Origin: Acinetobacter johnsonii CIP 64.6
Lineage (GTDB): Bacteria; Pseudomonadota; Gammaproteobacteria; Pseudomonadales; Moraxellaceae
NCBI RefSeq assembly: GCF_000368045.1
Contig: NZ_KB849235.1
Location: 976,663-1,029,847, forward strand
DNA length: 53,185 nt
Direction: 5' to 3'
Shown: piece after piece, positions 44,949 to 53,185 of the stretch
Layout of the letters: every line of letters starts with the position of its first letter
Position numbering within the stretch: position 1 is the stretch's first letter
The notes under the pieces: generated by a model
The model's input: the letters and a program-made list of their open reading frames with translations, nothing else
Database searches by the model: none
What the model was told of the DNA's origin: nothing
Made by a program: the position numbers and the translations under genes

Positions 44949-44982
44949 ATGCCAGTTCATTCCTAGGAGACTGGCATTTTTT
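44949..44982 (+). terminator. Intrinsic terminator after the PA4642-like gene
   Basis: ATGCCAGT and ACTGGCAT form an 8-bp stem around a 13-base loop and are followed by TTTTT on the + strand. It lies at the stop of the convergent AEC transporter gene. Confidence 0.72.
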
Positions 44983-45886
44983 ATGACTGTAAAAACCACA
45001 TCCAAAGTGGAAAAGTCAAACCGAAACACAAAGTTTGCAAACTAATGATTGCTGCCATGAGTTGACTGTCCCCTTGAAAATATTTGGTCAGGACATAGGC
45101 AGCCGATGCCGTCGGCAGTGAGAAGAAAACCACCACAATCATGGTTTCAAATGTTGCTAAACCAAATAAAAGACAGCCTACATAGGCCAAAATAGGCACC
45201 AAGATTAAACGTCCCAAAGTGTTTAAAATTAGCGCTCGGCCAGCATATTTTAACGCATCAAACTGGAGTGCTGCGCCCACACACAAGAGCCCAAGCGGGA
45301 GGCTCATCCCTGCTACTAGCTTTAAAGATTGGTTAATGCTCTCGGACAAATGCATACCTGAAAAATTAAAAATGATCCCGACCAGACAAGCCAGAATCAG
45401 CGGATTTTTCGCAACCGACCACGCAATATTTTTATAAGACAGTCCCTGCCCTTGAGAAAAACCAAGTACGGACAGTACATTCACCAAAGGAATGACAAAG
45501 GCAATAATCATGGCAAAGACTTGCATCCCCTCAGCGCCAAAAATCAAAGCCATACTGGTCAAACCAATATAAGTATTAAAACGAATATGACTCTGTAAAT
45601 AGACGCCAAATTGCGTCACAGGCGTACTATACAGCGCTTTTAATACCCACAGCACCACACTCATCAGCAAGGTCACAGTAAAGACCACAGCAAGCGCTGG
45701 CAGGACTTGCCCGACATTAAAATGAACGGTGGCTAGACTACTGAACAGCAAAACAGGAAATAAAATCCAATAATTCAGTCTTTCAGCACCTTGCCAAAAT
45801 TCCACCGTTAAAAAGCGATACCGCTTTAATACATACCCCATGGCAATGAGTACTACCAATGGAATTAATGCATCAATAATTTGCAT
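44981..45886 (-). CDS. AEC-family transporter (auxin efflux carrier type)
   Basis: This is an inner-membrane carrier of 301 residues with about ten hydrophobic segments in two halves. Visible family features are the N-terminal LIPLVVLIAMGYVLKRYRFL, the mid region FVIPLVNVLSVLGF followed by a soluble loop and NPLILACLVGIIFN, and the C-terminal LPTASAAYVLTKYFQGD. Substrates in bacteria are often dicarboxylates or unknown; nothing here identifies one. It stands alone between two terminators. Confidence 0.85.
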   Translation of the reverse strand: MQIIDALIPLVVLIAMGYVLKRYRFLTVEFWQGAERLNYWILFPVLLFSSLATVHFNVGQVLPALAVVFTVTLLMSVVLWVLKALYSTPVTQFGVYLQSHIRFNTYIGLTSMALIFGAEGMQVFAMIIAFVIPLVNVLSVLGFSQGQGLSYKNIAWSVAKNPLILACLVGIIFNFSGMHLSESINQSLKLVAGMSLPLGLLCVGAALQFDALKYAGRALILNTLGRLILVPILAYVGCLLFGLATFETMIVVVFFSLPTASAAYVLTKYFQGDSQLMAAIISLQTLCFGLTFPLWMWFLQS

Positions 45887-45914
45887 GACTGGATGCCTAA
45901 ACTGAATGATTAAG

Positions 45915-45946
45915 AAAAAGCCTGCAATCCGCAGGCTTTCTTTTTT
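45915..45946. terminator. Intrinsic terminator after ftsK
   Basis: AAAGCCTGC and GCAGGCTTT pair around a short loop (AATCC). The minus strand, coming from ftsK, continues TTCTTAATC; the + strand continues CTTTTTT. Confidence 0.7.
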
Positions 45947-48900
45947 AAACTAAAATTTCTCGCTTACCGTTCGCACCTTGCGCACTCACGATCCCATTTT
46001 CTTCCATTTGGTCGACAATTCGTGCGGCGCGGTTATAGCCTAAACTAAACTTACGTTGTAGCGAGGACACCGAAACCTTGCGTGTTTCCAATACAAAGGA
46101 TACGCACTGGTCATAAAGTGCATCACGGTTTGGATCGCCATCACCATCTTCAAAGCCACGAGAACTTGGCTCTTCATCAAATGGCGTTAGGATTTCATCA
46201 ACATAATTTGGCGAGCCACGTTCACGCCACGCATCACAGATGCGGTTCACTTCATCATCGGCAATAAAGGCACCATGTACACGTTCAGGTTCAATTTTAC
46301 CCGGCCCTAAGAACAACATATCACCATGACCCAGTAAGTCTTCCGCCCCACCAGCATCTAAAATCGTGCGTGAGTCAATTTTTGAGTTCACGCGTAAAGC
46401 CACACGTGTTGGGATATTGGCTTTAATCAGACCCGTAATTACATCGACCGATGGACGCTGCGTTGCAAGTAACAAATGAATGCCTGCGGCACGTGACTTT
46501 TGTGCCAAACGCGTAATCATTTCTTCAGCTTTCTTACCGACCTGCATAATCATATCGGCAAACTCATCCGCCACAATCACAATCGATGGTAATGGGGTCA
46601 AACGTGGTGCACGCTCACCGACAACCGAATCACTGGCTTTCCAGGTCGGATCAATCAGCTCTTCGCCATTGGCAATCGCTTCTTCCACTTTACGGTTATA
46701 GTCCGCTAGCTTACGAATTTTTAAGAAAGACATCAGCTTATAGCGACGTTCCATTTCATTCACACACCAGTTCAAGGCACTGACTGCATCTTTCATGTCC
46801 GTGACCACAGGGGTAAGCAAATGTGGAATATCGTTATAGTTAGCAAGTTCTAACTGTTTCGGGTCAATCAAAATTAAACGTAACTCATTCGGCGTATATT
46901 TCAACAACATCGATAAAATCATCGAGTTCACTGCCACCGATTTACCTGAACCTGTGGTGCCTGCAACCAACATATGCGGCGCCTTACCTAAGTCAGCAAT
47001 CACTGGATTACCCGAAATATCTTTACCCATTGCCATCGAAAGAATGCTATTCGGATCGGTAAAAGCAGGAATGGTCAACAACTCGATTAAACGCACCATT
47101 TCACGTGTGCTGTTCGGCACTTCAATCCCGATATACGGTTTACCCGGAATAACTTCAACCACACGTACAGATGCCATGGACATTGAACGCGCAAGGTCAC
47201 GGGAAATATTGGTCACTTTAGAGGCTTTCACGCCCGGTGCTAAATCCAACTCAAAACGAGTTACTACAGGCCCTGGCTGCGCTTCGACCACTTTGGCTTT
47301 GACATTGAACTCTTGTAGTTTAATTTCAAGCAATTCAGATAAACGCGCCAACTGTTCAGCAGTGAAATTGACTTTTTTATTCAGGTCAACTTCATCCAGT
47401 AAATCCAGTCCTGGCAGCGGTGATAAATCACGACGACGCTCTGCTACTTGCATGGACAAAGACATTGGACGGCCTGATGCATCCGTCAATGGCGCATCAA
47501 AGTCAAACTCTTCTTCATCTTGCGGTTTTCCAGCAGTGTCCTGCCATGCTTCAATAAACGCTTCTTTGGACAAAACTTCTTTGGCTACAGCCGCTGTAGC
47601 ACTTGTGCTTACGATATTATGATGCTGAATGGGTGCTTGTACAAAAGCTGATGACTGCGCATAGCTACTGCTGGAGCGTACATCTGAAGCAGCTACTTTC
47701 TGCTCCGACCAATCTTCAGCAAGGAATTCGTCTAAATCATCCAACTCATCAAGCTGTGCTTTTGCAATTCCACTCGGCGCTGGTTGTAACGCAACGGGAC
47801 TTGCAGCAACACTCAAGGTTGCAACCTCGGCTACCGCAATTGGATCTTCAACCACATGTAAATGAGACACCGGTTCAGGCGTATTGAATGGGCTGTGAAC
47901 ATCCGTTGCTGTTTTGCCATTGGGTACGGCAGCAAGCAGCTCGTCAAAGATTTCATCATCATCCCAATCGACATTTTTCTTCTGTGCAGGGGCATCGTCT
48001 TGGAAATAATGAGGATCAGCAATTGGGGTTGTATGATCTTGAACCACTGCTTGAAAATGTTGTTCTGGGCTAAATGGGCGATCTTCTTCGGCAGCACGAA
48101 GTAAAGCATCAATATCATTTTTATGACGTTGATCTTCACCTGAGTTTAATGCACGCCACACTTCCCCTGTCGCTACCACGCGCTGACTGTCTTGTTCTAA
48201 TTGGTGCGCTTTTTCTATCGTCCGCTCAAGCTCTACTTCATCATCCACATCCACCTGTTGTTCTTGAACACGTTGCTCTTTGGCCACCATGTCATTAAAC
48301 AAATGCTCTGCTGAATAGTCACGCTGAGGTGCTTTAACTGATGCCTCTTGCACGGCTACTGGCGCCTCGACCAACTCCGTTGCTTCAATACCCTTTTTCG
48401 GTGCCGTTGCAATCACTTCTTTTTTGACGCTTGGCGTCGTACGATCAAAGGCAGACTCGCTTTCAGGTACGTTACGGTAAAATAAATCTTGTAAATACGC
48501 AGGAGTTGCTTTGAGGGTCGCGAAAGTACGGTTCCATTTGATACCGAAAGCCAAGGTCAATAAGACCACGGTAAACACGACCAAAAATAAGGTTGCGCCG
48601 TAAATGGTTAAAATCTGCGACAAACTTTGTCCCAGTTCATAACCAATAATGCCGCCAGAGGCATTGTCTAAAGTGTCCGCTGGAACTTTCCAAAACAAGA
48701 ACAGTAAGCTGGCGGTTGCAAGCAAAATAAAGAATTGCGCAGCATAACGAAATGGACGGTTTAAAAAACTATGCGGCCACCAGACTTGAATGGCTTCAAT
48801 GAACAAAAACACAGGAATAAGTAGACTTGCCCAGCCTAAAAAACCGAACAGTAAGTCAGCAATCCACGCCCCTGCAACGCCACTGGCATTCGAGACTTGC

Positions 48901-49040
48901 AAAGTATCACTTGATATATGCATCCAGCCCGGATCAAATGGGGTATAGGTCACGGTAGCAAGGAACAAATAAATGCCAAACGAGACTAAAAATAATGTCA
49001 TTAATAAGCGCTGTGCATAAGCACCCGACACCTCAGTCAT
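45945..49040 (-). CDS. ftsK: DNA translocase FtsK
   Basis: FtsK pumps chromosomal DNA through the closing septum and activates XerCD at dif. The protein has 1,031 residues. Four membrane helices occupy about 10-180, followed by a long acidic linker (about 200-520). The motor follows, with Walker A AGTTGSGKSVAVNSM (about residue 700) and Walker B IVIVADEFADMIM. The C-terminal winged-helix gamma domain reads SVSSLQRKFSLGYNRAARIVD and recognises KOPS sequences. It is divergent from trxB. Confidence 0.96.
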   Translation of the reverse strand: MTEVSGAYAQRLLMTLFLVSFGIYLFLATVTYTPFDPGWMHISSDTLQVSNASGVAGAWIADLLFGFLGWASLLIPVFLFIEAIQVWWPHSFLNRPFRYAAQFFILLATASLLFLFWKVPADTLDNASGGIIGYELGQSLSQILTIYGATLFLVVFTVVLLTLAFGIKWNRTFATLKATPAYLQDLFYRNVPESESAFDRTTPSVKKEVIATAPKKGIEATELVEAPVAVQEASVKAPQRDYSAEHLFNDMVAKEQRVQEQQVDVDDEVELERTIEKAHQLEQDSQRVVATGEVWRALNSGEDQRHKNDIDALLRAAEEDRPFSPEQHFQAVVQDHTTPIADPHYFQDDAPAQKKNVDWDDDEIFDELLAAVPNGKTATDVHSPFNTPEPVSHLHVVEDPIAVAEVATLSVAASPVALQPAPSGIAKAQLDELDDLDEFLAEDWSEQKVAASDVRSSSSYAQSSAFVQAPIQHHNIVSTSATAAVAKEVLSKEAFIEAWQDTAGKPQDEEEFDFDAPLTDASGRPMSLSMQVAERRRDLSPLPGLDLLDEVDLNKKVNFTAEQLARLSELLEIKLQEFNVKAKVVEAQPGPVVTRFELDLAPGVKASKVTNISRDLARSMSMASVRVVEVIPGKPYIGIEVPNSTREMVRLIELLTIPAFTDPNSILSMAMGKDISGNPVIADLGKAPHMLVAGTTGSGKSVAVNSMILSMLLKYTPNELRLILIDPKQLELANYNDIPHLLTPVVTDMKDAVSALNWCVNEMERRYKLMSFLKIRKLADYNRKVEEAIANGEELIDPTWKASDSVVGERAPRLTPLPSIVIVADEFADMIMQVGKKAEEMITRLAQKSRAAGIHLLLATQRPSVDVITGLIKANIPTRVALRVNSKIDSRTILDAGGAEDLLGHGDMLFLGPGKIEPERVHGAFIADDEVNRICDAWRERGSPNYVDEILTPFDEEPSSRGFEDGDGDPNRDALYDQCVSFVLETRKVSVSSLQRKFSLGYNRAARIVDQMEENGIVSAQGANGKREILV

Positions 49041-49335
49041 ATACTGTCCTGTAACAAATTCTTCATTAATGTTTTTGTTCGAAACCTAAAGCAAAAGTTT
49101 CACAATAAACGTCATATTATGCACCTCTTCTTTATAAAAAGATGCACTATTCTTAAATGCTTTATGTATAGCGAGCAGATGATTTTTCCACTTTTTCCCG
49201 CTCTACACCGCATATTTCTTCTATATAGCTCAAATCGATTTGATTGATCAATAATATCGACATTGAACTCACACAACTGTTATAGAGTTTCACGTATAAT
49301 TCCACAAATTTCTAAATAAAAAAAGGATTCTACGT

Positions 49336-50289
49336 ATGAGCGCTCGTCACTCACGTTTGATTATTCTCGGTTCAGGCCCTGCGGGTTACAGCGCTGCGGT
49401 ATATGCTGCGCGTGCCAACTTAAAGCCGACATTGATTGCGGGTATCCAACTCGGTGGTCAGCTAACGACAACGACTGAAGTGGATAACTGGCCAGGTGAC
49501 CCTGAAGGCTTAACAGGTCCTGCACTGATGGAACGTATGCAAGCGCATGCTGAACGCTTTGGTACCGAAATCATCTACGATCATATCAATGAAGTCGATC
49601 TTTCTGTACGTCCATTTGTACTCAAAGGTGACATGGATGAGTTCACTTGTGATGCACTGATTATTGCCACAGGTGCGACCGCTCAGTACTTAGGTCTTGA
49701 GTCTGAAGCTGCTTTTATGGGCCAAGGCGTGAGCGCATGTGCAACCTGTGATGGTTTCTTCTATAAAAACCAAAAAGTCATGGTTGTCGGTGGCGGTAAT
49801 ACTGCCGTTGAAGAAGCACTATATTTGTCTAACATTGCATCGCATGTGACTTTGGTTCACCGTCGTGACTCATTACGTTCTGAAAAAATTCTTCAAGATC
49901 ATTTATTTGAGAAAGAAAAAGAAGGCAAAATCAGCATCATTTGGAATCACCAAGTGGATGAAGTTTTAGGTGACAACACGGGTGTAACCGCAGTTCGCTT
50001 AAAATCGACTCAAGACGAATCTACACAAGATATTGATGTTCAAGGTTTGTTTGTTGCCATTGGCCACAAACCAAACAGCGCAATGTTTGATGGTCAATTG
50101 AACTTACGTGATGGCTATATCCAGGTTCAAAGCGGTACATCTGGTAATGCCACAGCTGCTTCCGTCGCTGGTGTATTCGCAGCAGGCGACATTGCTGATA
50201 GCGTTTATCGTCAAGCGATCACTTCAGCGGGTTCTGGCTGTATGGCTGCGCTAGATGCGGAAAAGTATTTGGATGCTTTAGGCGAATAA
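49336..50289 (+). CDS. trxB: Thioredoxin reductase
   Basis: TrxB transfers electrons from NADPH through FAD to thioredoxin. The protein has 317 residues. The FAD motif is LIILGSGPAGYSAAVYAARA, the redox-active disulfide CATC lies at about residues 134-137, the NADPH motif is VMVVGGGNTAVEEALYL, and the C-terminal FAD motif is GVFAAGDIADSVYRQAITSAGSG. AAAAGGATT precedes the ATG. The 295-base gap to ftsK holds the divergent promoters; I see no other gene in it. Confidence 0.97.
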   Translation: MSARHSRLIILGSGPAGYSAAVYAARANLKPTLIAGIQLGGQLTTTTEVDNWPGDPEGLTGPALMERMQAHAERFGTEIIYDHINEVDLSVRPFVLKGDMDEFTCDALIIATGATAQYLGLESEAAFMGQGVSACATCDGFFYKNQKVMVVGGGNTAVEEALYLSNIASHVTLVHRRDSLRSEKILQDHLFEKEKEGKISIIWNHQVDEVLGDNTGVTAVRLKSTQDESTQDIDVQGLFVAIGHKPNSAMFDGQLNLRDGYIQVQSGTSGNATAASVAGVFAAGDIADSVYRQAITSAGSGCMAALDAEKYLDALGE

Positions 50290-50306
50290 TCTAAGCCTTG
50301 AAAAAG

Positions 50307-50331
50307 ACCGCCTTCCATAGGCGGTTTTTTT
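50307..50331 (+). terminator. Intrinsic terminator after trxB
   Basis: ACCGCC and GGCGGT pair around TTCCATA and are followed by seven T on the + strand. Confidence 0.82.
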
Positions 50332-50375
50332 ATGTATGATCTTAAAGTCATTTTTTATCATGTATACACATCACT

Positions 50376-51107
50376 ATGCAGCAGTTACCGCCTTCTGAGT
50401 ATATCTTTCCCGATCCGCTTGAAGTTGACCCCGAGGGTGAAGGCTTGATTTGTATCGGTGCAGACCTCTCCCCTTCTACCCTGTTTGAAGCCTACACTCA
50501 TGGTTTATTTCCATGGTTCTCAACAGGCGAGCCCATTTGCTGGTGGTGCCCCGAGCCACGTTGCATCATACGCCCGCAGGATTATCAGCCCAGTAAAACC
50601 CTCATTCGGAGCATGAAAAAGCAAGATTATCGCATCACTATCAATCAGGCTTTTGAACGAGTGATCCGTGCCTGCTCACTACCACGTAGCTACGCTGATG
50701 ACACGTGGATCAGCGAAGACATTATTGATGGCTACTGCGCAATGTTTGATGCTGGTTATGGCTATAGTATTGAAGTTTGGGATCAAACGCGCTTGGTCGG
50801 CGGACTATACGGTATTAGCATTGGACACGGCTGTTTTGGGGAGTCCATGTTCAGTACCGAAACTGATGTCTCAAAAATGGCATTTTATACGCTGATGTTG
50901 ATTGGACGTGAAAATAAGCTGCCTTGGATCGACTGCCAATTGGTCAATGATCATCTTTTAAGCCTTGGTGCTTGTACACTTTCTCGGCAAACCTACTTAA
51001 AATCGTTACAAGATGTTGTAAATCAACCCGCTATCGATTGGAAAATGTATCAGGACGGTGTATTTTCAAGTAAAACAATAGCGCAAAATGCGCGACTGAC
51101 TGAATAA
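50376..51107 (+). CDS. aat: Leucyl/phenylalanyl-tRNA-protein transferase
   Basis: Aat adds Leu or Phe to N-terminal Lys or Arg of proteins, marking them for ClpAP. The protein has 243 residues. Conserved stretches are TLFEAYTHGLFPWFSTGEPICWWCPEPR and GGLYGISIGHGCFGESMFS, with FDAGYGYSIEVWD between them. ate follows 21 bases after the stop on the same strand, so the two N-end rule transferases form an operon. Confidence 0.96.
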   Translation: MQQLPPSEYIFPDPLEVDPEGEGLICIGADLSPSTLFEAYTHGLFPWFSTGEPICWWCPEPRCIIRPQDYQPSKTLIRSMKKQDYRITINQAFERVIRACSLPRSYADDTWISEDIIDGYCAMFDAGYGYSIEVWDQTRLVGGLYGISIGHGCFGESMFSTETDVSKMAFYTLMLIGRENKLPWIDCQLVNDHLLSLGACTLSRQTYLKSLQDVVNQPAIDWKMYQDGVFSSKTIAQNARLTE

Positions 51108-51128
51108 AGAATAATAGAGGGATTTATC

Positions 51129-51944
51129 ATGAATTCGTATCACCCGAAGTCCCTACTGAATGATTTACAGTATTACATCACGCCACCGCATGACTGTAGC
51201 TATCTAGAAAAAAAGTCAGCTCGGATGGTATTTCTCGATCCAGCGCATCGTATTGATGTGGTTACACTGTCCGAACTTTCACGTGTAGGTTTTCGCCGAA
51301 GTGGCGATTTTGTCTACCGTCCAGAGTGTCATCTGTGTCGACAGTGCCTATCTAGCCGCGTACCAGTGCGCGAATTTAAAATGAACAGCAGTCAAAAAAA
51401 AGCATGGAAACGCAATCAAGATCTGACTTTAAAAATTACCCGCACTGCGGATGCCACCAAAAAACATTATGACTTATATGAGCGTTATATTTTTAAACGC
51501 CATGCCGATGGCGACATGTTCCCACCTAGCCGCGATCAGTTTGATAAATTCCTCGTGCATAGCTGTACCGAGAGCTTTTTCTTAGAGCTGTGGAAAGAAG
51601 ACCAACTCATCTGTGTTTCGACCTGCGACCCTTTAGATGATGGCTTATCTGCGGTTTATACTTTTTTTGATCCCGATGAAAACAAACGCTCACTCGGCAC
51701 TTTCGCCATTTTAAAACAAATCGAGCTAGCAAAAGCACGCGCTTTGCAGTTTGTGTATTTGGGCTATTGGGTACCACACTCAGAAAAAATGAACTACAAA
51801 TCGCAGTATTTACCGCTAGAGTTACTGATTGATGGTCAGTGGCGCAGACTCAATCATAGCCTGAGCAGCGAGGAAGTGCAGCAACTGGGAAACTCCTTAA
51901 TGACCACCCTACCTTCGGGGTGGAATAACGCCATTATTAAATAA
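51129..51944 (+). CDS. bpt: Aspartate/glutamate leucyltransferase (bacterial arginyltransferase homologue)
   Basis: This is the bacterial N-end rule enzyme (Bpt/Ate) that adds a destabilising residue to N-terminal acidic residues. The protein has 271 residues. The cysteine motif CHLCRQCLSSRVPV is near residue 73, with FRRSGDFVYRPEC before it. The GNAT-like C-terminal half shows CDPLDDGLSAVYTFFDP and YLGYWVPHSEKMNYKSQYLP. It pairs with aat. A perfect 10-bp palindrome overlaps its stop codon. Confidence 0.93.
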   Translation: MNSYHPKSLLNDLQYYITPPHDCSYLEKKSARMVFLDPAHRIDVVTLSELSRVGFRRSGDFVYRPECHLCRQCLSSRVPVREFKMNSSQKKAWKRNQDLTLKITRTADATKKHYDLYERYIFKRHADGDMFPPSRDQFDKFLVHSCTESFFLELWKEDQLICVSTCDPLDDGLSAVYTFFDPDENKRSLGTFAILKQIELAKARALQFVYLGYWVPHSEKMNYKSQYLPLELLIDGQWRRLNHSLSSEEVQQLGNSLMTTLPSGWNNAIIK

Positions 51945-51949
51945 TGGCG
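51929..51949. repeat. Palindrome overlapping the bpt stop codon
   Basis: CGCCATTATT-A-AATAATGGCG has perfect 10-bp arms and contains the TAA stop. No T run follows on the + strand, so it is a weak terminator candidate at best; it could protect the message 3' end. Confidence 0.5.
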
Positions 51950-51973
51950 CCATACAGAAGCTTAACTGTTCTC

Positions 51974-52432
51974 TCATTTAAACAACTCGGAAAAGTCATC
52001 ACTACACGATTTCACCATAATAATGGCATGCTCACGACCACCATCTGGTTTAGGATAATAGTTTTTACGCAAATCAATTTGATGAAAACCTGACTTTTCA
52101 TACAAGGCAATGGCGGCTTGATTGCTCTCACGGACTTCTAAAAACACCTGTAGCGGGTTGTTTTTAAGTTGTGCCAGTGAGGCATCTAATAACTGATACC
52201 CCAGCCCTTTGCCTTGCTGGCTTGGATGAATGGCCATCAACAATAAATTGGCTTCATCAAGAACGGGTTGGAGGATACAAAAGCCTACCACCTGACCTGC
52301 CTGTTCAATCACGGTATTGTGATAAGACTGCATGGACTCTTGGAACTGTTGTAGGCTCCAAGGATGGGTTTGAACTAAATTTTCAATCTGCGCAACTTGG
52401 CTTAAGTCCGCAGCTTGCATTAAACGAATCAT
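51974..52432 (-). CDS. rimI: Ribosomal protein S18-alanine N-acetyltransferase-like GNAT protein
   Basis: This is a GNAT-fold acetyltransferase of 152 residues. The acetyl-CoA motif A is LLMAIHPSQQGKGLGYQLLDA, followed by VFLEVRESNQAAIALYEKSGF and HQIDLRKNYYPKPDGGREHA. The latter end (NYY..P, with DA/EHA and IMVK) is typical of RimI. The substrate assignment rests on that similarity. It converges with the aat-bpt operon and shares its strand with the hydrolase fragment upstream. Confidence 0.85.
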   Translation of the reverse strand: MIRLMQAADLSQVAQIENLVQTHPWSLQQFQESMQSYHNTVIEQAGQVVGFCILQPVLDEANLLLMAIHPSQQGKGLGYQLLDASLAQLKNNPLQVFLEVRESNQAAIALYEKSGFHQIDLRKNYYPKPDGGREHAIIMVKSCSDDFSELFK

Positions 52433-52495
52433 CTTCGTTTATCTTTCTAAAATGTGGAGGTCACAGTATAAAAAATTTGTGCTAAAAACCGAACA

Positions 52496-52520
52496 AAAAA
52501 AAGAGCGATTTACATCGCTC
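52496..52520 (-). terminator. Intrinsic terminator after the hydrolase gene
   Basis: GAGCGAT and ATCGCTC pair around a 4-base loop. On the minus strand a run of eight T follows. Confidence 0.8.
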
Positions 52521-52536
52521 AAAGAGCCAAAACTGC

Positions 52537-53091
52537 TTAAAAACCTAATTTTAGCTTCCACTTCTCAAGTAAAGCGTCGGTGTCGTGATGATTAGGATGA
52601 AAACCTGGTTTAAAGTACATGATCATTTCACGTGCCATCCCTGTAATAATTCCTTTTGATGGACTATATGCATAGGTATAAATATCCTTCAGCGCAGCCC
52701 TGTTCAGTTGTTTATCTTGCTTTAATAAACGAAATACAAAATACGACTGCACGCAGAATAAAATGGCCATGGCTGCAACCAGTGATCCCGTTCGTAGTAG
52801 ATAGGATTTGATTCCCTTTCCAAAAACTCCTTCAAATACATCATAAGCCACAGCTTTGTGCTCATTTTCTTCAATAGCATGCCATAACCACATGGTTTTC
52901 ATGGTTTCATCGCTCATCAGCTCTTGAATGTGGTTATTAACCAACAACTGAGAGGCAATAGTTGCAGTAAAATGTTCCAGCGCGGTGGTTGCTGTTAAAT
53001 CCACCATCTCTTGTGTAATACCCACAGGCTTGCCTAGAAAAGCAAACACTTTACGTGTGGTTTGAATTGCACGGTCGGTATAGCGGTCAAG
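52537..53091 (-). pseudogene. Metal-dependent hydrolase (YdbC/PF10118-like), 5' end removed by IS
   Basis: The gene encodes the C-terminal part of a predicted metal-dependent hydrolase. The frame enters from the IS border and reads LDRYTDRAIQTTRKVFAF, then LTATTALEHFTATIASQLL and LWHAIEENEHKAVAYDVF, whose Glu and His residues fit the family's metal site. A C-terminal hydrophobic segment (SLVAAMAILFCVQSYFVF) follows. About 184 residues remain. The start, and probably around 100 N-terminal residues including earlier metal ligands, lie beyond the IS3-family element. An internal GTG at 53049 could start a fragment, but the gene is likely broken. Confidence 0.78.
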
Positions 53092-53185
53092 TGAACCGTA
53101 CCGGGTTTGTCGGAGACTTTTTATTTAAGTTAGGCCACCTGACCTAACTGGTTAATTTTATCATAGTACATTGCTTCAAAATCAA
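53092..53185 (-). mobile_element. IS3-family insertion sequence, end fragment (inverted copy)
   Basis: These 94 bases begin TGAACCGTACCGGGTTTG and are the exact reverse complement of bases 36-129. They include the minus-strand end of OrfB with its TAA stop at 53130-53132. The element interrupts the hydrolase gene and continues beyond the window. Confidence 0.85.

Noticed and set aside
46954..47622. A 222-codon + strand frame.
   Set aside because: It lies wholly inside ftsK on the opposite strand, and its serine/arginine-rich product is typical of an antisense shadow.
1..53185. Composite transposon bounded by two inverted IS3-family copies.
   Set aside because: The segment is full of single-copy core genes (minCDE, ftsK, hemB, fur, ssrA) and the IS copies continue outward. 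Contig ends at a repeat are the simpler explanation.

Overview
The window looks like chromosomal DNA of an Acinetobacter species, probably outside the A. baumannii group (inference). It is AT-rich. It carries gammaproteobacterial core genes in neighbourhoods I associate with Moraxellaceae: divergent yggS/pilT-pilU, divergent fur/bamE, argB-algC-dut-rep, minCDE, ftsK/trxB-aat-ate, and an ssrA tmRNA with tag ANDESYALAA. Both ends of the window are identical 94-bp pieces of the same IS3-family insertion sequence in opposite orientation. The simplest reading is a draft contig that breaks at a multi-copy IS.

Positions 1-8,400 are a decaying genomic island. It lies beside the 3' end of ssrA, a classic tyrosine-integrase target. 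From the ssrA side it holds an integrase N-terminus fused by deletion to the C-terminal part of a YqaJ-type exonuclease, a cysteine-rich protein resembling phage Gp3-like directionality factors, an AlpA-type regulator, a YhfG-Fic toxin-antitoxin pair, and a type I restriction-modification locus. That locus is inactivated twice. hsdM is split by a complete IS21-family element (1950-3904), and hsdS is cut by the IS3-family element at the window edge.

Positions 8,400-32,570 are mostly housekeeping: tmRNA, glpK, an emrAB-type efflux pair, a thioesterase, hemB-thiO, an epimerase, a PAS-GGDEF diguanylate cyclase, sbcDC, a lipoprotein, yggS, pilTU, fur, bamE, rnfH, a sodium-symporter-like protein, bacteriohemerythrin and a class II amidotransferase. 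The gap at 17,623-17,956 holds a strongly structured candidate small RNA on the + strand (about 17,725-17,901). It ends in a perfect intrinsic terminator that no + strand protein gene can account for.

Positions 32,570-34,394 hold two abutting insertion sequences, IS481-family and IS5-family, at the CTAG that contains the argB stop codon. The target duplications give the order of events: the IS5-family element came first and the IS481-family element then landed in its boundary. Together they separate argB from its terminator by about 1.8 kb.

Positions 34,395-53,091 are again core genes: argB, algC, dut, rep, an OmpA-like lipoprotein, an acyltransferase, a membrane protein of unknown function, minCDE, a PA4642-like protein, an AEC transporter, ftsK, trxB, aat, ate, rimI, and a metal-dependent hydrolase gene whose 5' part is removed by the right-hand IS3 copy. 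I found no tRNA or rRNA genes, no CRISPR array and no replication origin. The most novel items are the structured RNA candidate and the IS-by-IS record of island decay.
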